Below are positions 48,366 through 60,076 of a DNA stretch of 64,000 nucleotides, piece after piece. This DNA comes from Sweltsa coloradensis (lineage: Eukaryota; Arthropoda; Insecta; Plecoptera; Chloroperlidae), in contig JAMZAV010000638.1 of assembly GCA_024449915.1 (NCBI GenBank), positions 62,001-126,000 on the forward strand, written 5' to 3'. Both the position numbers and the translations under genes were made by a program. Positions within the stretch are counted from its first letter, which is position 1. Every line of letters starts with the position of its first letter. The notes under the pieces were generated by a model that saw only the letters and a program-made list of their open reading frames with translations, had not been told where the DNA came from and did no database searches.

Positions 48366-48435
48366 TGATCACGGTGGTGTAGCGGTCAGCGTTCCAGAGT
48401 CCGGCGCAGCAGGTTGGGGTTCGAGTACGGCGATG
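48366..48435 (+). mobile_element. SINE head, tRNA-like
   Basis: A-box-like GGTGGTGTAGCGGTCAGCG, then TTCCAGAGTCCGGCGCAGCA and B-box-like GGGGTTCGAGTACGG. The spacing fits a tRNA-derived head. The body and tail are not identifiable. It differs from the 2806-3266 family. Confidence 0.45.
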
Positions 48436-48990
48436 GGCGATAAAATTTGAATATGTCTAATCACTCTCTCTGTATTAACTTGAAATTGTTCTCTTGCACA
48501 CAGTTTATAGAAAATGAAATGCTCGCACAATTGAAAAGATATATAATTTTAAACTTTTGTCAGTTAATATTTTCGTTTGTGTGCGTGACTTCCTCGCGTC
48601 TCTACTAGATGGTGCTAGTGTTCCCGAAACATTCTCACCGCCGGGCCGTAAGCATCCCGCTGTGACAAAAGTGAAGCAACTGTCGGATTTGCTACAGCGG
48701 CCCGCCTGTGGACCATAAGCGGCAAACTGATGGCAAACTGTGTATCGCCGGCTATGGCCCATAAGCGGGCCGTCGTCACAAAAATGCAGCACAGTATTTT
48801 CGAAACTGCTGGTTTTGCTACAGTGGGCCGCTTATGGCCCATAAGCGGCGCGTTGCTTATGGCAAAGTTATGGGCGCCTGGCCAACCCCATAAGCGGGCC
48901 ATAAGCGCATCGCCGCTGCTGGGCCATCAGCTCAACTGATGGCGATGTTACAGCTCGCCATAAGATCGCCATCACTTTGTGCTACTTGGG

Positions 48991-49302
48991 AAGGAAGTTG
49001 TGGCTCTACTTTGCTACGAGTTGATTGCTCTTACGATAGATGCATTCCACCGCCACAACGGCTAAATTAAATAGCTTGTAGTCTGCTGACTGGAACACAG
49101 CTTGGTTTACAATATATAATATGAGCTTGCAATCATTTGAATTGGTGTCGTTTTAATTTCCTCAGCGTGCCAAGGGGTGTTTATATTATTGTATTCTTCT
49201 ATGTGCACAGAACCCGTACTAACAAACCAACACATTCACTTTTCGTCTTAGAATATGTTCAAGTCCCCTTTTCAAGTATTCTCCTCTCTTTTTAAGCACA
49301 AT
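48991..49302. other. No gene seen
   Basis: Short spacer between the GC-rich element end and the satellite-like array. Confidence 0.35.
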
Positions 49303-50549
49303 GTGTTATATAAGATTTATTTTATTTCCCCCTTTGTAAATAAGTTTTTCAAGTTGAATAGGATAGAAGTTAACAATGTATATACGAATACTTTTTCTAG
49401 TTACTCAATGTTTTTTATTAATATTACCAAAATTGTGACAACTGTAAATTGAATTACGCAAGAATAGTTTTTTAATGCGGTAGCAATAAAAAGTAATACA
49501 ACATCTGTAAAACAAGTATCAATTGTAATTAATTGAGAGTGTTTGTGGCGTGTTATATAAGATTTATTTTATTTCCCCCTTTGTAAATAAGTTTTTCAAG
49601 TTGAATAGGATAGAAGTTAACAATTGAGAATATATACGAATACTTTTTCTAGTTACTCAATGTTTTTTATTAATATTACCAAAATTGTGACAACTGTAAA
49701 TTGAATTACGCAAGAATAGTTTTTTAATGCGGTAGCAATAAAAAGTAATACAACATCTGTAAAACAAGTATCAATTGTAATTAATTGAGAGTGTTTGTGG
49801 CGTGTTATATAAGATTTATTTTATTTCCCCCTTTGTAAATAAGTTTTTCAAGTTGAATAGGATAGAAGTTAACAATTGAGAATATATACGAATACTTTTT
49901 CTAGTTACTCAATGTTTTTTTTTTTTTTAATATTACAAAAATTGTGACAACTGTAAATTGAATAACGCAAGAAAAGTTTTTTAATGCGGTAGCAATAAAA
50001 AGTAACACAACATCTGTAAAACAAGTATCAATGTTAATTGGGAGTGTTTGTGGCGTGTTATATAAGATTTATTTTATTTCCCCCTTTGTAAATAAGTTTT
50101 TCAAGTTGAATAGGATAGAAGTTAACAATTGAGAATATATACGAATACTTTTTCTAGTTACTCAATGTTTTTTTTTTTTAATATTACAAAAATTCTGACA
50201 ACTGTAAATTGAATTACGTAAGAATAGTTTTTTAATGCGGTAGCAATAAAAAGTAATACAACATCTGTAAAACAAGTATCAATGTTAATTGGGAGTGTTT
50301 GTGGCGTGTTATATAAGATTTATTTTATTTCCCCCTTTGTAAATAAGTTTTTCAAGTTGAACAGGATAGAAGTTAACAGTATATATACGAATACTTTTTC
50401 TAGTTACTCAATGTTTTTGTTTAATATTACCAAAATTGTGACAACTGTAAATTGAATAACGCAAGAAAAGTTTTTTAATGCGGTAGCAATAAAAAGTAAT
50501 ACAACATCTGTAAAATAAGTGTCAATGTTAATTGGGAGTGTTTGTCGCC
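49303..50549 (+). repeat. Tandem array, five units of about 250 bp
   Basis: Units start with GTGTTATATAAGATTTATTT at 49303, 49550, 49802, 50055 and 50306. Each contains TTTGTAAATAAGTTTTTCAA, GAATAGGATAGAAGTTAAC, TTTTTCTAGTTACTCAATG and TTTTTTAATGCGGTAGCAAT. Unit length varies (247-253) mainly through T-run length. The block with TTTGTAAAT and AATAGGATAG resembles the tail family T found at 60994-61160. A diverged partial unit follows at 50966-51047. Confidence 0.95.
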
Positions 50550-52739
50550 CTGATAATTTATTTCACGGGTGTGTTTGGTTTTGTTTTATGTAAATTTAAT
50601 GTTGTGTATTGAAAACCATTATATACCACAGTTTGTATGTAAAATAAATTTTAAAAATTTACTTTTTAAGCATGTTTTGATTACCGGTGTAGGCAGGTGT
50701 TGTTTTAAGTTCACTTGAAACACTATGAGAGTGCAAATATTGAATTTGGATCCCAAATAAAAACAAAGCATATTCACAAAGGTAACGTAATGCCCCCAAT
50801 GAAATTCAATTTATATTACATAGTATTAGACTTCAAATACAAATTAATTTATTTTAAACAAATTTTTATAAACAAATTCAATATGAATACAAGGGCATTA
50901 GCCCGCTTTGAGGACACAGTTATTGAATAATATAATTCAGAATATGTATTGCTTTACTAAGATTACGAATACTTTTTGTAGTTACTCAAAGAGTTTTAGT
51001 ATTACCGTAATTGTGACAAGTAAATTGAATAACGTAGAATAACTTTTCCAATACAATTCACATTATTTAGTTGCTATTTTTTAAAACATAGGATTCAATG
51101 CTTGATATTATTTGACTTATTTAACAGTTTGTAATAATGTTTCTATTTTAATAAACATTTAATGGAAATAGGCAAATACAAAATACCAGTTACTTTAAAA
51201 AGAATCCGATGCTACCAAAAGTGTAAACTTTTGGCCTAAATTTGTTATTTTACTCTCTGTTTCTTGACTAATGTCAGTATTTTTGTAAGGTTACCAAAAT
51301 TTTAGTGGCTGCAATCACTTGCACGTTTGACAGGTATGATGATAATTATATATATATAATATAATGTATGAAAATGTGTATTATATCGTTTTAGTTATTA
51401 CAAGAACCTTGTAGCTTATTAACTAGTTCTTCATCGTAATGGAAATTAACTCCAATGGATGTTAGTTTTAGTACGTATTTTTGCATAGTAAATCAGTATA
51501 TACCTTTATTTATAATTATCTAGAAGCTATAAGTTAATAACATTGCTGATAATCAAGACAATTTTGTTTTAAAAGTTGCAGTTCAGGGCCCACCTTTTTG
51601 TAAGGAATCTATGCGAATCTCAACCTGATAAATCATTATATTTTAGAATTAAAATTCAACTTAACAATGTGTGAATTAAGATAACGCAAATAAATTAACT
51701 ATGTTAACATAAATTTTACTCAAAACCTGTGTATCGATGAAGACGTCACTATTGAAATGTGAAGTAAGTGGTAATTTATTTTGTTAATGGTGTACCTTTT
51801 ACTTTGATTTGTTTCAAGCCCCATTCCCCTTAAAAGAAATCAATTAGTAAGTAGTAAATTATAAGTAAGTTTTAAAAGTATTCGGTTTGTCATTGCGTTT
51901 TCACATTATATCAATGCCTTAAAATCGGCACATTTCTTAGAAAGAGGCATCTCGGAAATATTAAATTTGATATTTGTTTCATGTTAAAATAACTTTAACG
52001 AGTTTTTTGTGCGTCTGGATATTTACTAATGTGTTTAAAATTAATATTTTCCCTCGTCTGTAAACAGCGTCTTTGAACTGGTTTTGTACGTATTACCTAG
52101 AAGCTGTTAGTTAGTCAAATATAATTATCCCCTCTCATCTCTGACCCAATCTTTGGAACCAATCCCGCGCTCTCTCTCTCTCAAAGACAGACTGCCGCTT
52201 TCATCTTGTAATGAGACTTTTCACAAGTCCTGTGGAGAAGTTTGATTTTTACATTTTGTAATGGGGTTGAAATTAAACTTCTTCTCATAACTGAATGGTG
52301 ATTTTTTTAATATCGTGGGTATTTTGAATTGCATGAGCTACGGCAAAGCGTACGCGTTCAAGCTGAAGATACGGTGCAGGTTTCCTTCCTTCAAATCTAC
52401 GCACGGATAGGTAGTGTTTAGTTGTTTATTGGATGAAAGTCTCAATTGAGGGCGACGCAGTTTCTTTGTTGAATCCACATTGGCCCTTGTTTCCTTTACT
52501 TTGTGTATAGCTGTTTTTTAAGGGCATATGTGAGAAATGGGCAACAAAGATAACATACAATGTTTTTGGTGACCCGAGGGGTTCGTGGACGGGACTATCC
52601 TCACTAAAAATGGTACATTTCAGTCCGTCCTCCTCCTTCAACAAGAGCTGACAGGAGAAGGAAGACTCAACAGGAACCCCTTGAGCCATCACTCGCGCGC
52701 TGAGGTCATCTAAACAGTAATAACAGGATTTGTTGATGT
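50550..52739. other. No gene accepted; CT microsatellite near 52170
   Basis: It includes a short TC run at 52169-52183. An 88-codon minus-strand frame at 52426-52692 (with VPVESSFSCQLLLKEEDGLK and onwards) sits in a GC-richer patch. It looks mildly protein-like but has no recognised family. The rest is AT-rich. Confidence 0.3.
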
Positions 52740-52945
52740 CTTCATAGTTTTAAAAAAATCACTGGATGCATATTTTGTCATGTACCCATGTTTTCTAAGC
52801 TATTTAGTTTTGTCTATGTATCTAGTTGCGGTGTATATTATGATGTAAGTTTTTTGTTGTAATTGATATTGTTTTGTTTTAATTTCCTGGAAGATGGGCA
52901 GGGCGAACTGCCCGAAACGTTGGAATAAATAAAATAAATCCAAAC
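52740..52945 (+). repeat. Retroelement-like 3' end with hairpin and CGAAAC core
   Basis: The stem GGGCAG/CTGCCC (52896-52901 and 52908-52913, loop GGCGAA) is followed directly by GAAACGTTGGAATAAATAAA. Hairpins with a CGAAAC half-core are found in hammerhead-ribozyme motifs of Penelope-like and some other retroelements. The other half-core (CTGATGA) is degenerate here (CTGGAAGAT). The 5' boundary is arbitrary. Confidence 0.4.
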
Positions 52946-53129
52946 GGACTACCCGAAAATACAATGTGTGCACATTCAATTCGTGAAAGTCTGCGATATA
53001 ACATATATATATAATATACTTATATATTCCTGTACCCATGCTTGTAAATATAACGCACACTCACAATTAATTGTATATGGACATAGAACACATTTTATGA
53101 CGGAAGGTCAACAATATTACTGTGTAAAA

Positions 53130-53712
53130 CAAGGAAGCTTCACAAACGCTTTTTTTAGTCGCGTTGATGGATGAGCTTTTTCGTAAGTTTTTAGTTTGCG
53201 TGGGATCTCTTTACTTATCAAGTGCTTTTTGAACGCATTGTAGGTGATTGTTGTCAAGTTTCTATTGTTAATTGTTAATTGTTATTAAAAACCTCAAAAA
53301 ACTTAATTTAAAACCTTTATTTATATGGTTTCTGGATAATTTTTTCAACTTTTTCTTTCGAAAAGCAATACATCACCATTACCTTAATGTTCATGTGAAA
53401 TATGAACGTTCTAGCCTACCCGTTTGGTCAGAATCGGCCCAAATGTCACGAAAATATCGCACTAAAAATCGAAAAGATCGTAAAAGTACGATATTCATGA
53501 GAAATATTTCTTCGATTGTACCCAAAAACGTGGCAAGTCTAAGTTTAGAGATTTCGAAAGTCCCCTCAAATTTTCATCAAGATCGCATATTATGCCGTTT
53601 GCCCAGTAGCATGCGAAAAAACAGACAGAAAAACAAACAAACAAACAAAAAACATTGGAGCTAAATTTTTTGAGAGGTTAGTGAAATTGAAGTCATCGCT
53701 TCGCTCATCCAA
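53130..53712 (-). mobile_element. Helitron-like element, copy I (second subfamily)
   Basis: The minus-strand 5' end TTGGATGAGCGAAGCGATG is at 53712. The 3' hairpin AACGC..GCGTT is at about 53145-53166, ending CTTG at 53130. The interior is co-linear with copies B and D, and uninterrupted at the point where the SINE entered copy B (ATTTTCATCAAGATCGCATA). A 130-codon frame at 53272-53664 crosses it and is not a gene. Confidence 0.8.
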
Positions 53713-53844
53713 TCACATCACTGGATACTGAAAGACACATTTTGTGAGTGGGAATGCCCGTTGGATAGTACACTTTAAATTTTCTCCGTAATATGCTTCC
53801 TAGATTAAGTGTGATTTTGCATGGATGTTAGTAGAACTCAATGT

Positions 53845-54072
53845 ACAATTTTCAAAATCACCAGCGCCCTCTTTATCGCGCACGCAAAGCATCATGGGAG
53901 AAAGGGTATTTACACGCTAAATGCCATATGCTCGGGTGTGTGGAGTAATGCGTTTCCAACACAGGGCAGTCCGCCTCTATCCCAAGCATATTATCATATT
54001 AGCATGTAAATTCTATTTCTCCCATAATGCTTTGCAACGGAGCGCGCATGCTCAGCTAATTTTGAAAATTGT
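53845..54072. mobile_element. 228-bp MITE with long imperfect inverted repeats
   Basis: The left end ACAATTTTCAAAATCACC, GCGCACGCAAAGCATCATGG, GAGAAA and TATTTACA pairs with the right end TGTAAATTCTATTTCTCCC, ATAATGCTTTGC, GCGCGC and ATTTTGAAAATTGT. The arms are about 70 bp with mismatches. No coding content. A plus-strand frame at 53821-54009 overlaps and is incidental. Confidence 0.75.
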
Positions 54073-57000
54073 CTATTGACTTTCAGAAATTGACTTATGA
54101 CTGAGGAAAAACTTTAATTCATCTCATTGGGATATTGGAAATATAATATTAAACCCGTTTGCTATTGAATTTCTCGCGCATAACGCCTGAGGTTCCTCTA
54201 CCCACGTCACTGCGCCAAAACTTTAAGCCAGAAGGTTGAAACAAATTATGTGTAGCCTACATCAACGATAGTTACCGTGATCAAGCACTAATAATGTATC
54301 GTAGTTGTATAACAATTTATTATTCGCTTTCAGATGTGTTGGAGTCCACACTTATTGGCGTACAGGCAGCGGATCGACCCCTGTCATGCAGTGTATCTAC
54401 ACCTCTTCTTATTCAATATATTGTTTTAAAAAAAAATCTTTAGAAAATATGTTTTGTATTCCTACAGGATTTCACAAAAAACAGATGTTATTGCATGCAA
54501 TGCAATGTGTAATTCAATCTTTTGTGTTGTATGACAACAGTTGAAGCTTACATATAGTATAGGATTATGCGAGTATCAATGTCAAGTAAACAGCTAGATT
54601 GTAAAAAGCCAAAGTAAAAAGCTATATATACAAAATGTAAATGCAGTATATATAATAGAATAAGACTATAACTTGTCGAAACATTTTGATAATATCAGAA
54701 AAATTTGTTTAAGGTATTGTAAATTGGTTTACAATTTAATTTAAATGTAATGTTAGCAACATTAGTTTTACTCAGTATATATATGGTTAGCCGAGTGAGA
54801 AGAATTGGACATGGTATAAGACAGTAGAGAGATAATTGATAAATGGGTAGACCATTATCAGAAATATATCGTTTAACACATAAATTAAATCACAAATTAC
54901 AGGCGAGTAATCTAAGGAGAGATGATAAGAACCGAATAGATGGAGGTAAATAAGCGGAGTAATGGAAAAGGTCAAGCTGAAGAAGAATTGAAGTATTTGC
55001 TTCAGAGCAGTAAACCTAGCAAATAATAACGTAGTTGCCCTCTAGCAACAATGTTATTTACTTCAAATAGGGATGAGAATGTTTTTCTATTTACCGTAAA
55101 CTTCGCGTTACTTGTAGGCCATTCCCCAATCTTCCAGCATCTCTGCGGGGTATTCTCCCCTTACTCCACACTCTTAACCGGAAGTCGACCCCACTTATAT
55201 ATCAGCAGCAAACTTGTGCAACTCAACTTTATTCTATTATTCCGTGGTTATGGAAACTCAATTTATGTATTATAATGAGATTTAAAAATAAACTGTCTTA
55301 TCCACGTCGTTGAAAATATACTTTTCTAACTGGGAATATTAAGGATAAATGAGAATAACAAAAGGATTTTGTAAACACCGTATGGATTAGTAACAGATTC
55401 TCGGAGAACCATAGTATACTCCTACAATGTTGATGCATATTTATGATATCTGAACAAATCAAATGGCACAATTCAACATCATCTTTGAACAATCTGTGTG
55501 TTTAAATGGTATAATATTTTAATACTTCCTTCATACTGAAATACGATGTAATATTTAAGTTTTTATGGTTCAATTGAAATTTGTTACACATCTTGCTTTA
55601 AGCATATCAAGATTTTGAACATAGTACTGAACTATCTAAAAGTGTAAATGAAGAAAGATAACGTAGCTTGTTAAATAATTAAATATATCAAACTCTTTAA
55701 AAAAATATTCTGAGCAAAAAAGCCTTGCATAGGCGTACTGCTTACTTTAAATCGATTCCTTTGACGAGTCAGGTTAATTTGCATGAATGTGGTTTCCTTC
55801 AACATCAGCGACGACGAAAAGAGAATGGAGAAAATTTGGTATGTAAATTAATAAACGAGGAATTCGTTTTCCACAGTAATTGATTAGTGGATGACTGTAT
55901 CTCTAAAATGCGAAATAGGTACATTTCTTTTTTTGTGGTTTTATCTTACAATATTGAACCTAGAATTCCGTATTCCTTTGCCAAACCCTCTGGACAGAAC
56001 CCAGGGTTATTGTGAACGTAATATTTTTTACCAGCGATAAAAAGTATACGATTCAAAAGGTGCGTATCTCGACTTAGAAAAAACAAAAAACAAACAAATA
56101 ATGAATATTCACTGCACAAAGGGGAAAACATCGTAAATTATAAAGTTTGTTCTGGAATATATGAATAAAACCACTTGGGTGAAATACTCTTGCCACTGCA
56201 TAGTTTTATTTTATTCAACCTAACTTATTGTGTATTTTTCATTGTTTGTTATTTTTCTGATGTTCGTATTCGATTTTACAATCTAGGCTAAGCATAATGT
56301 AAAATACGCTAATATGTATTGTACATAACCCTTATTGAATATTGTGCTCGTTTTCAGACCGTGCCATTGCACGGTATTCATGTTGTATTTTTCAAAACAA
56401 CATTTAATTTTCCAAAACTCTTTTTTCATTATTCAATATTATAGATCAAATTTTAAAACCAAGCTTATTATGAAATAAAGAAATAATCTAGAAATATATA
56501 TTATTTAAATACTAGAGAAATTTCATATTTAATAATTTATAAGCACCGATCTAAGTACGCTATGTATGCCTTAGTACTCCATGATGTCGCCCATGAAACA
56601 TACAACGATGTAGGCGTTAGCGGAGCGAGTGATTCCCTCGTTCATAATATAGAAACAAAGCAATCTTGAGCCTGTTCAGCAGTGTTAATACCCCCATCAA
56701 CTTTGACATGAAAAATTAAAAGTGCACCATAAAATTACGAGTAGAAAATTAATTATCCTTTCGACAACGAAAGTGCTTGAACAATGTACCCATTCAGGCG
56801 TATATAAATTGCAATTATCTTATCGTGTGCATGTGGGGGTTGCAGGTTAAAAGGGATGAACAAAGAATGGTTGTCGCTGGGCATTAACTCGTGCAGGCGA
56901 TGGCAAACCTGAGTCCCTAATGGCGTTAAAACGATCCTTGTCGCCCCTGCCACCTGAGTCTTGAGGGCTCTTGACTGGTGGCGTCACGACGCCAACGCGC

Positions 57001-57229
57001 CGCCGGCAGGGGTGAACAACAAGCACGTAGTCTTCACTCGGTCACAATGTCTAAACACCAGTCCTGCCAGGGAGAATTTAATATACTCATTTGAAAACTT
57101 TACAGACATATTACAATCGTAAATTCTTGAGAGCACTGAAGCTTCCATCGTGCAAGAGCTTTTGTTATTGTAGTTCAGCAATAACGAATTGCAGCTTCTA
57201 ATTCAATTAAATATGGTCAAAAAACAAAC
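54073..57229. other. No gene seen
   Basis: About 3.1 kb of mostly AT-rich DNA. A CpG-containing patch at 56880-57050 includes GTGGCGTCACGACGCCAAC, which shares the CGTCACGACGCCA word with the minisatellite 400 bp downstream. No gene model is supportable. Confidence 0.35.
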
Positions 57230-57398
57230 TTTTATTTATTTTATTTATTTATTTTAGTCTATCCTACTCAGTTAAAAAGCTCATTTACAAAGGAGGACAA
57301 CTAAATAAGTCTAATTACATAGATGCAGACACAACCATGAACTAAAGTTAAGTAAATATTTAAAATAGTAATATTACTACAACAATGCATTAAAACAC
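57230..57398 (-). repeat. Retroelement 3'-tail copy (tail family T)
   Basis: The reverse complement matches 60994-61160 nearly throughout: TTTAATGCATTGTTGTA, GTCTGCATCTATGTAATTAG, TTATTTAGTTGTCCTCC, AGGATAGAC and then TAAA/ATAAA repeats. This looks like the 3' end of a non-LTR element with a simple-repeat tail. Confidence 0.75.
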
Positions 57399-57427
57399 AA
57401 CAATTTTGGTAACAAATTAAAGAATAT

Positions 57428-57955
57428 CACTATGTAGCGTCACGACCACACAGCGCCACATAGCTCTAAGCGCCATGTAGCGTCACATCACTAAGCAGCG
57501 CCATGCAGTATAACGTCACTATGTAGCGTCACGACGCCACAGCGCCACGTAGCTCTAAGCGCCATGTAGCGTCACATCACTAAGCAGCGCCATGCAGTAT
57601 AACGTCACTATGTAGCTAGGTAGTGTCACGACGCCACAGCGCCACGTAGCTCTAAGCGCCATGTAGCGTCACATCACTAAGCAGCGCCATGCAGTATAAC
57701 GTCACTATGTAGCGTCACGACCACACAGCGCCACGTAGCTCTAAGCGCCATGTAGCGTCACATCACTAAGCAGCGCCATGCAGTATAACGTCACTATGTA
57801 GCGTCACGACCACACAGCGCCACGTAGCTCTAAGCGCCATGTAGCGTCACATCACTAAGCAGCGCCATGCAGTATAACGTCACTATGTAGCGTCACGACC
57901 CACAGCGCCACGTAGCTCTAAGCGTCGTGTAGCGTCACATCACTAAGCAGCGTCC
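57428..57955. repeat. 89-bp minisatellite, six units
   Basis: Units start CACTATGTAGCGTCACGAC at 57428, 57517, 57606, 57703, 57792 and 57881; the last is shortened. The third unit has an 8-base insertion (TAGCTAGG region). Within a unit, TAGCGTCAC and AGCGCCATG recur, so the unit itself grew from a shorter repeat. CpG-rich against AT-rich flanks. Confidence 0.95.
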
Positions 57956-59699
57956 CGAGGTTCAATCGAAGGGAATTAATCTGCGAGGCCCAACTCAGTG
58001 CGATCCTACGCGACGTGAATTACAATTATCTCCGATCGTTTTAGACTCCAGGTCACGCGAACTGTGACTTCAGTATCGAGTTGTTTCGCCAAGAACGAGA
58101 TTTGGAAAATCAACTCAATATTTGCATAATACTGAGTGAAAGCGAGTCTCGACCCCTTTCATTCGTAAGTTGAAGATAAAATTATTTTAATTTTTTTCTT
58201 CCAACTAGCGAATGTTTTATGATTTTAGTAAGTCAGCTGGATTATATATTATATTATACAAAAACATATATTACGAATCGTCCATTCTTGTGCTATTTAG
58301 TAAATCGAGAACAATATTAAAGTTATAGTTTAAGATATTTGGGATAATCTAACCTCAACAAACGGATTGACATTTAAAATGCAAGAAGACTGTTATCATT
58401 ATCATTATTTATCATTTATCATGTTCTCATACCAATCTCAATTTAACTAGAGAGTTTAAACCTCTTCATCTATATTTTACATCGTTTTCCATGTTGTATG
58501 GATTGGGTTGTACTTTTAGTGAGATTAAATCACCAATATGTATTCAATTAGGTTTCTCTTTAGTGATATCACAAGAGAGCCCAAGGATAATGATTCGTGT
58601 ATAGAATGAAAATGTTATTGTTATTCTGTTGCTGAAAGACAACCATCGTTAAAACTATAGAGCTTTGTTTTGACTTTGAGTAGAATGATAATGTTTTTGT
58701 TGTTTTGTGTCTGATATTATGCAACGTTCATTAAAAAGGCAGAAAATTGGCTTTCCAAATAAAATAATAGGGCGACTTACTACGCACGTTTGTGGGAAAG
58801 AAACAACAATGGTAGGAATCGACTGAATAGCAAAATAAATGCAACACTTCTAATAGACGAAATTTTTAAATCACCTACTTATGTGGCCTAAAGGATTAAG
58901 AAACGCTTTGAAGAAAAATAAACTAACCAGAATATGAAATATATAAACAGATATTTGAAGATTGGCAAACATTTCTATGGCGATAGTAATATTTCGTTGC
59001 TACCTCTATTTGTGTTGTAAACAATAACTTTGATTACTTATCAACCAAAGAAAACAAATTGTCTACAATATTTAATTAATGTAGTCCCATGAAGGTAAAG
59101 AGGGTTTTCTACTATAATTACATATTTTATATTAAGTTCTTTGTTGTGTCGTTTAACAATGTATGATTACAAAATTGTGCTTTATAGTAGCATCTTGTGC
59201 TACGGCACCCCACTAACAGAATAATTTCAAGTCATGGGATCATGTTGTAACAATAATGCAACAAAATACGTTTTACTTGTAATTTTTTCGATATAAAAAC
59301 CTTTTCTGACTTCAAATATTATCGTGGTAAAATATTCTTTGGAAACAATTTATCCGTTAAAATTTTTCATCTGAGTTACTGATTGATAAACATGACTTAT
59401 CAAACTTATTTTCACTTTACAAACAGATCGCCTGAAATGTTTGTGCAATGTGTTGAGCAATTATTTTTCTGGTTTTGAGGACCAGGTTAGTCAAAGGTTG
59501 ATGATCCAGCATGAAAATATCTGCCTAAAGGGCTTTTAATCAACATTACTCTATGGAACAAAAATACATGAGATTTTTTTTTTTTTAAATTGCGAAACAT
59601 GTTGTCGAATTGCAGATTACGTAACGTTGACAGAGGACCGACATTCGCTCGAACGCAAAAGCTCCGGGGGCTTAGTTAGAAACTCAAACGAATACTTAG
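57956..59699. other. No gene seen
   Basis: The first 200 bp are GC-richer and follow the minisatellite; beyond this the sequence is AT-rich and featureless. Confidence 0.4.
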
Positions 59700-59709
59700 T
59701 AAAATACAA

Positions 59710-59960
59710 TGTTGGCTCGAGCATTAAGCGCGCCAATCTGATTCCGGAGGTGCCTGGTTTAAATCCCGTCGAGACAGGCAATCCTGACTGAAGGTTTTTT
59801 CCGAGTTTTTCCTCAGTCGTTAATGCGAATGCAACGGATTGAGTCCTATTAAACAGCCCTCGAACATCCCTTTACAATAATTTGCCCTATCCGAAACATA
59901 CCTAGTTAGACATCAGCTGAAGAGGGGCAAGATTGCACCCTGGGAAGGCTTCCCACGAAA
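59710..59960 (+). mobile_element. SINE-like fragment
   Basis: A-box-like GAGCATTAAGCGCGCC, B-box-like TGGTTTAAATCCCG and then GGTTTTTTCCGAGTTTTTCC with CAGTCGTTAATGCGAATGC. The head plus this TTTTTCC-rich body pattern resembles SINEs of several invertebrates, from memory. A second B-box-like TGGTTTCGATACCCAG follows near 59996-60011. Confidence 0.5.
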
Positions 59961-60076
59961 AAATATTATTTTAATACATAATAGCCAGAGATCCTTGGTT
60001 TCGATACCCAGTCGGGGCAAACTTTTACGACAATTGCTATAATTCAATAGTCATGAACTACCTTGAATATTATAAC

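Larger units (their letters stand above)
46533..48990. mobile_element. Possible 2.46-kb TIR element bounded by CCCAAGTAGCACA
   Basis: The 13-base sequence CCCAAGTAGCACA at 46533-46545 is matched exactly in inverse at 48978-48990. Both ends are followed inwards by GC-rich subterminal sequence built from TTATGGGCCAT/ATGGCCCATAAG and TGATGGC-type words, at 46555-46790 and 48640-48960. The middle is AT-rich and has no transposase. AA flanks both outer ends; no longer target duplication is seen. It may be one non-autonomous element or two related elements each contributing one end. Confidence 0.55.

Noticed and set aside
52426..52692. 88-codon minus-strand frame as a gene
   Set aside because: Mildly protein-like, but no recognised domain, and it is close to a retroelement-like tail on the other strand.
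53272..53664. 130-codon plus-strand frame
   Set aside because: It lies inside Helitron-like copy I; homologous positions in copies B and D are not open.
57428..57955. CRISPR-like array
   Set aside because: Continuous 89-bp units without unique spacers.
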